This document shows, in pieces, positions 60,848-64,000 of a stretch of 64,000 nucleotides of DNA. Below the pieces are notes generated by a model, which saw only the letters and a list, made by a program, of their open reading frames with translations, searched no databases and was not told where the DNA came from. Position 1 is the stretch's first letter. Every line of letters starts with the position of its first letter. The position numbers and the translations under genes are program-made. This DNA is from Hemibagrus wyckioides (Eukaryota; Chordata; Actinopteri; Siluriformes; Bagridae): assembly GCF_019097595.1 (NCBI RefSeq), contig NC_080714.1, positions 5,317,759 to 5,381,758 on the forward strand, written 5' to 3'.

Positions 60848-61679
60848 TACATCTTGATATACTGTGCATTTTGGGTCCCTGGTGGTCCAGAAGCAGAATC
60901 CCGCACTCTCGCCTCCACAGTAGAGAACCAACCCAACCACTGAGGGGTTAACTACTCTCAGAGCTGGTTCCAAGCTCCCGGATAAAATGGGAGGTTTGCG
61001 TCATCAGATATGCGGATCGGATGATCAGCTGGACAGAGACCCCGGACAGGGAGCAGCCAAAGGAGGACAACAAAATATACTGTACATTTCAATAATACTC
61101 TGTTAATTTATTCTTAATTCTTCTTTTTTAACCGCTTAATTTAAATTCATTTCAGAGTATTAGGTTTAAATGTCCTCGCTGCTGTCTGAGAGTGGTCACG
61201 CTAAATACCATATACCAGTCTTCAGTTTGTCTAACGCATGCTTAAGACACGTGAGGCCACTGCTCATGCTGCATCACAGAGAGGAAAGTGTTTGTCTGCC
61301 CTCTTTCTCAAACATGAGTGTCCATGCTTGGCTAGAGAGAGAGAGAGAGAGAGACAGAGAGAATGTCAGTCCTCCATATCGTTAGAATGTGAACCCGCAA
61401 TCTAATGACTTACGAGCCTTATGCAGTGGAGCATCAACTAAAACGTGCACACATTCACAGTATATCTTAGCCAGCACACGTTTTGGGAGATGGTCGGAAA
61501 CCGGAGAACCTAGAAGAAAGCCGTGTGGAAAGGAGAGACCTCTAAAACTCCACATAAGACAGTAATCCAAGCTCAAGAGTGAACTGCAGACTCTGGAGCT
61601 GCTCCGCTGCAGCATTTCAGATGTGAAATTTCAAAACACTAGAGCTTTCAAGGTGTAGCATTATTTTTGTCTCCTATGA

Positions 61680-62040
61680 TCATTATGATTAAAGCTGGTA
61701 ATTGGCGATAAGGAGGCAAACTTTGTGATGCCTGACGTGATCCGTGAATCATTTCATCTGTCTGATACCCACCCAGCAGCGGTTAGTCATCAGCATCTGG
61801 AATGAACTGAACTGAAGAGGAATAAAACTTCAAGCAGTTATGTTTTTTAGTGATACCCTGGGCGATCCCGCTTGTGAGTCAGAGGCTGATTGTTTAATCC
61901 TGTGATGCGTTTTATCAGACGCCGAGTTGACGTGAGTCAGCAGAAGGCTTCGGGTGCTGCATCCTTCTTTCAGCTGGCTTTTTATATCGCCTCATAAAGA
62001 CGGAGGTTATAACCACACAGGAAATCCCACAGTCATCCCA
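61680..62040. other. Conserved-looking noncoding block 1
   Basis: A non-repetitive, moderately GC-rich stretch with several transcription-factor-like motifs (for example TGAGTCAG near 61877 and GTGAGTCAGC near 61933) in the putative intron after 57218. Only composition and motif density support it. Confidence 0.35.
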
Positions 62041-62399
62041 CTGACATCTAGGTGTCGTCTAGGTAAGAGTTCAAAGCTCTAAAAGGCTTTGCTCCGTCAT
62101 CCTAAAAAAAGGGTTCTTCTGACTGAGAACCCACAACAGAAAAGATTTCAAATAGAGCTTATAGGAAAATAATCAACGACAAAGTGGAGTGATGTAGTCC
62201 AACAGGAGGTCGATTATTTTCCCATAACATCGTTTAATTCCTCTTACGCCAAAGACATTTTTGGGGGAGAAAAAAGGATGATACTTTTTTTTTTTTTTTT
62301 TTTTATCCATTTCTAGTTACATATCATGTTAATATGCAAAAAAATAAACCATGTACAAGCTCCTGTGTAAGTTATGAAAGCATTTTCTGGTGGTTTTTC

Positions 62400-62790
62400 T
62401 GTGACGACTGTTTTTTCACTTAATATTCGAAGGAGCTGAGCTTAATGGCTGGTGTATTGTGAGAACGAATGCGCTGGTAAATCTGATAAGCTGTTTATCA
62501 GGCTGCACGTCCTCTCTGGTGCGTAATTACATAATGAAATCGATTAAAAGTCGGACGTATTAGAAAGGCGGCCGCTTTTTTAAAGCGTTCACTGCTTCTC
62601 GCGCTTTTTTGCGTCTGTATTTCTCCGTCTTGTCAGTATTGACAGGAGCCGTGTTTTGTGTCTGGCTCCCTGACGAATGCGGCGAATTCTCGGCCTTTTC
62701 TTCGGGTAATGCGTCCGAGTTCATTTATCAGCAGGTTGAGTAATAGCTCCTGTCCCTCACTCGGCTTTTGTGTAGCCTGTGAGAGAGAGC
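62400..62790. other. Conserved-looking noncoding block 2 with palindromic GATA motif
   Basis: It contains CTGATAAGCTGTTTATCAG (62483-62501), an inverted pair of GATA sites, then GCGTAATTACATAATG and ATCGATTA, homeodomain-type sites, in non-repetitive DNA. It looks like a developmental enhancer; no homology was checked. Confidence 0.4.
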
Positions 62791-63215
62791 GGCACACAAT
62801 AGCTCCTGTCTGCCACACACAAAGGCCTCTGTGAAATTGTGAGTGTGTGTGAGCGAGAGAGAGAGAGAGAGAAAGGAAAGAATCCTCTCTTGTCAATGTT
62901 GTGTCATCATTTTCAGATACACACCCGGAGGAGCTCTTTCATCTGGAGCTATCGTACGTCTTTGAACAGGAGAGACGGAAGACGGATAACTAAAAAACGG
63001 AAGAAAAATAAAAAGGAAAGATTTCCAAAAAAACAACAACACAAAGATACTGATTGATTTTCAAGACTGATTTTTAAAAAAAAAAAAATTCATTCACTTA
63101 TAATGATGCAAGTTTAAAGTAATGTCTCTTTCCTTCAGGAATAAAGTCTAGGAAGGACATATAAGGACAACTTAAAGTTAACATTTAGTAATTTATTAGT
63201 TTGGATGAGCGCTGA

Positions 63216-63216
<1 letters not shown>

Positions 63217-63246
<30 letters not shown>

Positions 63247-63248
63247 TG
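63217..63248. repeat. (GT)n microsatellite
   Basis: Short pure GT run in the putative intron of the rightmost gene. Confidence 0.9.
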
Positions 63249-63724
63249 TGTAAGGAATAAATCACTCTAAAGTGTGCAGTCATATGAAGATAAACCTTCC
63301 TGATAAAGATGGATAAAGAGATGGATTGTTTGATTTAATGTTGCTGACACTGGAGTCTCCTTCCATAAGTGGCGAATAAATGAATTAGAGGATTAAAGAA
63401 AGAAGAAGAAGAAGAAGAGAGAGATTGAGGACCGTGTGCAGGGAGAGACTGTTTATAGCTGCTGTAACATGAATAATTACAGGATCTTAAATGTAGCTAT
63501 AAACCGATAATAGATAAATAATTATTAATCGCTGAAGGATTGCTGTGGTATAACATGAATATAACACTTATAGGAACTTGGTGGTGCTAAACTAAAGTCT
63601 GGTAAAAGTTTACTCCACTGGGTTGTTGATTAATTCTTCTGTAACAGCAAATCCATAGCTCTGACTTGGTCTTAATTAAAACCACTCAAACGCATCCAGC
63701 AGAGAATCCAAACTCTTCTGACTG

Positions 63725-63800
63725 GGAGAGAGAGAGACACAGAGAGAGGGAGAGAATGAATGAATTTGTGGGAGAGTGAGTAGAGAGTGAGATATCGAGA

Positions 63801-63841
<41 letters not shown>

Positions 63842-63883
63842 TTTGTGGGAGAGTGAGTAGAGAGTGAGATATCAAGGGAGAGG

Positions 63884-63928
<45 letters not shown>

Positions 63929-64000
63929 TTTGTGGGAGAGTGAGTAGAGAGTGAGATATCAAGGGAGAGGGAGAGAGAGAAAGAGAGAGAGAGAATGAAT
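63725..64000. repeat. GA-rich minisatellite of about 80-bp units, running off the window
   Basis: Units contain 'GAATGAATTTGTGGGAGAGT' then 'GAGTAGAGAGTGAGATATC' and a variable (GA)n. The TGAATTTG marker lies near 63761, 63838 and 63925; a fourth copy starts at the window edge. Periods of 77 and 87 differ by GA length. Confidence 0.9.

Overview
The window is vertebrate nuclear DNA, most likely from a teleost fish. Genes are split into many short exons with GT-AG introns. Large introns are full of microsatellites, Tc1-like transposon relics, tRNA-derived SINEs and LINE 3' tails. The proteins (Rab7, UBL4A, beta-2-microglobulin, a cGMP-dependent protein kinase relative) are vertebrate. The style of the Tc1 elements and SINEs suggests an otophysan such as a catfish, but this is an inference.

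Layout. (1) 1-12.5 kb, plus strand: a rab7-type small GTPase whose first coding exon lies left of the window; the intron between the first two visible exons holds a nested pair of Tc1 transposons inside a GATA-repeat block. (2) 14.6-18.3 kb, minus strand: complete four-exon ubl4a, a tail-anchored-protein targeting factor, with an ETS/CRE promoter and an NRF1 site. (3) 19.6-22.1 kb, minus strand: complete b2m with the conserved vertebrate exon layout and a promoter bearing an ISRE-like site and a Y box. (4) 22.2-29.4 kb: gene-free DNA dominated by a GTATGCATAC-core satellite. (5) 29.4-55.6 kb, plus strand: a complete 19-coding-exon gene for a 676-residue PRKG1-beta-like protein. (6) 57.0 kb to the end: a CRE-containing GC-rich promoter and a probable noncoding first exon of an unidentified gene, then intron-like DNA with SINEs and two conserved-looking noncoding blocks.

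The main discovery candidate is the PRKG1-like gene. All 19 exons join in frame without a stop. The N-terminal leucine zipper, two cyclic-nucleotide-binding domains, kinase fold and C-terminal tail are all present. However, the DFG motif reads GFS, the third glycine of the glycine loop is Ser, the phosphate-binding Arg of the first cyclic-nucleotide site is Cys, and the pseudosubstrate Ala is Ser. This predicts an intact but probably catalytically dead cGMP-kinase relative (a pseudokinase) that keeps a PKG-I-beta-type docking zipper. A second theme is repeat behaviour: polypyrimidine microsatellites fused to splice acceptors, a 21-bp minisatellite open in several frames, and nested or internally deleted Tc1 elements.

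Exon coordinates were worked out by hand from reading frame, splice consensus and remembered family sequence. No alignment or database search was run.
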